DNA of 64,000 bases, from NCBI GenBank assembly GCA_016235245.1, contig JACRLO010000021.1, forward strand, positions 115,920-179,919, given 5' to 3'. Shown piece by piece: positions 62,856 through 64,000 of the stretch; position 1 is the first letter of the stretch; every line of letters begins with the position of its first letter. The DNA comes from Nitrospirota bacterium (lineage in GTDB: Bacteria; Nitrospirota; Thermodesulfovibrionia; Thermodesulfovibrionales; UBA6898). Both the position numbers and the translations under genes were made by a program. Below the pieces are notes generated by a model. That model was not told the DNA's origin. It saw nothing but the letters and a program-made list of their open reading frames with translations, and searched no databases.

Positions 62856-63215
62856 CTATGATGCAAGCTTTGCCTTGGCGGCCTCTGCAATCTCACTGAA
62901 CGCCTTGGGGTCATGGTATGCAAGATTGGCAAGAGCTTTTCTGTCAAGCGTAATGTCAGCCTTTTTAAGACCGTTCATGAACTGACTGTAGTTCAATCCC
63001 ATAGCACGCACTGCTGCGCTGATCCTTATGATCCAGAGAGCCCTGAATTCACGCTTCTTTGCTCTGCGGTCACGGTATGCATATTGAAGCGCCTTGTCAA
63101 CAGTCTCTCTGGCAACCTTAAAGAGACGACTCTTTGCGCCGTAGTATCCCTTGGCCTGCGAAAGGAGTTTCTTTCTCCTTCTTGTATTTTTTGTTCCACT
63201 TTTTGCTCTGGGCAT
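62856..63215 (-). CDS. rplT: 50S ribosomal protein L20
   Basis: A 119-aa basic 23S rRNA-binding protein beginning [21 protein letters not shown], with the typical [17 protein letters not shown] segment. It often represses its own operon by binding a leader structure; no such structure was established here. Confidence 0.97.
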   Translation of the reverse strand: MPRAKSGTKNTRRRKKLLSQAKGYYGAKSRLFKVARETVDKALQYAYRDRRAKKREFRALWIIRISAAVRAMGLNYSQFMNGLKKADITLDRKALANLAYHDPKAFSEIAEAAKAKLAS

Positions 63216-63278
63216 CTTCCTAATCCTCCTGATTCTTTATTGCTTCACATGGGCGCTTATTACCGCCCGCTACACTTC

Positions 63279-63476
63279 TTAACCGTAGGGTAAAAGCGTC
63301 TTGATGTTTCTCTCGTCAGTCTTGTTAACGACCGTTGACTGCCGGAGACTGCGTTTCCTCTTCGCCGGCTTGCTGGTAAGGAGATGGCTCGTGAAACCCT
63401 TGTTCCGCTTGACCTTGCCGGTACCGGTAAGCTTGAACCGCTTCGCAGCACCCTTGTGCGTCTTCATCTTTGGCAT
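63279..63476 (-). CDS. rpmI: 50S ribosomal protein L35
   Basis: A 65-aa basic protein starting [17 protein letters not shown]. The ATG at 63476 follows GGAGGAAAC; the frame is open for 27 more codons upstream but family length fixes the start. Confidence 0.96.
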   Translation of the reverse strand: MPKMKTHKGAAKRFKLTGTGKVKRNKGFTSHLLTSKPAKRKRSLRQSTVVNKTDERNIKTLLPYG

Positions 63477-63585
63477 CGTTTCCTCCGAAAATAGTATTCC
63501 TGTTCTAAGCAGACATTCCTGTCCTGCTCCTGAACAAGAGTGGGTATTATACCCCAAAAGGATTTATTTTGTCACTCGGAAATTG

Positions 63586-64000
63586 CTATGATTTCGGCGC
63601 GACAACCATGGTTATATGATTGCCCTCAAGTCTGGGATTCGTCTCGATCTGATATTTTCCGGTGAGGCTCTGTATGATCTTGTCAAAAACCTTCATGCCG
63701 AGTTCAGGGCGGATGATCTCGCGTCCCCTGAAATACATGACGACCTTTGCCTTGTCGCCGTCCTCAATAAAGCGGTTGATATTCCTGATCTTGAGCTGAA
63801 GATCGTGCTCATCGATCTGCGGCCTGACCTTCACTTCCTTGAGGTCGATCGTCTTCTTCTGCGTATGCTTCTTATGGAGCTGGTATTTATATTTGCCGAA
63901 ATCAAGGATCTTGCATACCGGAGGCACAGCCGTAGGCGACACCTCAACAAGGTCAAGCTCCCTCTGCTCGGCAACATGAAGGGCTTCGCGGACCGTCATT
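63586..64000 (-). CDS. infC: Translation initiation factor IF-3 (C-terminal part)
   Basis: The frame enters from the right edge; ~138 residues are visible. MTVREALHVAEQRELDLVEVSP and PPVCKILDFGKYKYQ belong to the N-terminal domain and linker, and KVVMYFRGREI to the 30S-binding C-terminal domain. The real start lies outside. IF-3 prevents premature subunit joining and checks the start codon. It heads infC-rpmI-rplT-pheS-pheT. Confidence 0.96.
   Translation of the reverse strand, partial: MTVREALHVAEQRELDLVEVSPTAVPPVCKILDFGKYKYQLHKKHTQKKTIDLKEVKVRPQIDEHDLQLKIRNINRFIEDGDKAKVVMYFRGREIIRPELGMKVFDKIIQSLTGKYQIETNPRLEGNHITMVVAPKS

Overview
The window looks like chromosomal DNA of a Gram-negative, diderm, probably anaerobic or microaerophilic bacterium. 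Outer-membrane factor and LPP20/CsgG-type genes, a TolC-EmrAB pump, a sigma54 activator, a type IV pilus ATPase, a diheme c-type cytochrome and an MglA GTPase point to Nitrospirota or a deltaproteobacterial-grade lineage. This placement is inferred from gene content only. Both window edges cut genes: clpC at the left and infC at the right.

Layout. 0-4.3 kb: clpC (partial), an extended NDK-like protein, malate dehydrogenase, then a divergent pair for inositol-phosphate lipid synthesis (ino1 and a CDP-alcohol phosphatidyltransferase) and tRNA-Gly(CCC). 4.8-13.9 kb: mtaB-miaB, divergent secA, a GAF-GGDEF diguanylate cyclase and an MglA GTPase with a long acidic tail, ending at a strong terminator. 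13.9-16.1 kb: a Ca/Na exchanger, an isochorismatase-like hydrolase and an unknown gene.

16.2-31.0 kb, nearly all minus strand: an acetate/organic-acid uptake and activation module. It holds acs, a YggT protein, a sodium:solute symporter with its DUF4212 small subunit, a DEDDh exonuclease and a cNMP/CBS/DUF294 protein. Upstream lie an NtrC-type sigma54 activator, a cation/proton antiporter and a 982-aa symporter-histidine kinase (CrbS-like). A good sigma54 promoter match lies upstream of the CBS gene. acs and the symporter both carry frame interruptions, while the sensor and regulator are intact. Upstream of the kinase are a small diheme cytochrome and a secreted six-cysteine protein with beta-defensin-like spacing.

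31.0-39.4 kb, plus strand: pgpA, thpR, recA, pilT, recX, alaS, a phasin-like protein and ubiB, closely packed. 39.5-43.5 kb: tolC-emrA-emrB efflux operon. 43.6-53.0 kb: an unusual envelope locus with a CsgG-like protein, a FecR-LPP20 fusion, a 1,253-aa secreted protein with an HExxH motif and Ig-like domains, a FlgT-like protein and several LPP20 proteins. It is the best candidate for an undescribed system here.

53.1-64.0 kb: pabB-pyrF-dcd, an internally deleted yajQ preceded by a Cys-rich ORF with an in-frame TGA, rnc-fabF-acpP-fabG, a copper-chaperone-like protein, and the classic infC-rpmI-rplT-pheS-pheT operon, with a PheT that lacks the usual N-terminal tRNA-binding OB domain. No CRISPR array, rRNA or insertion sequence was seen.
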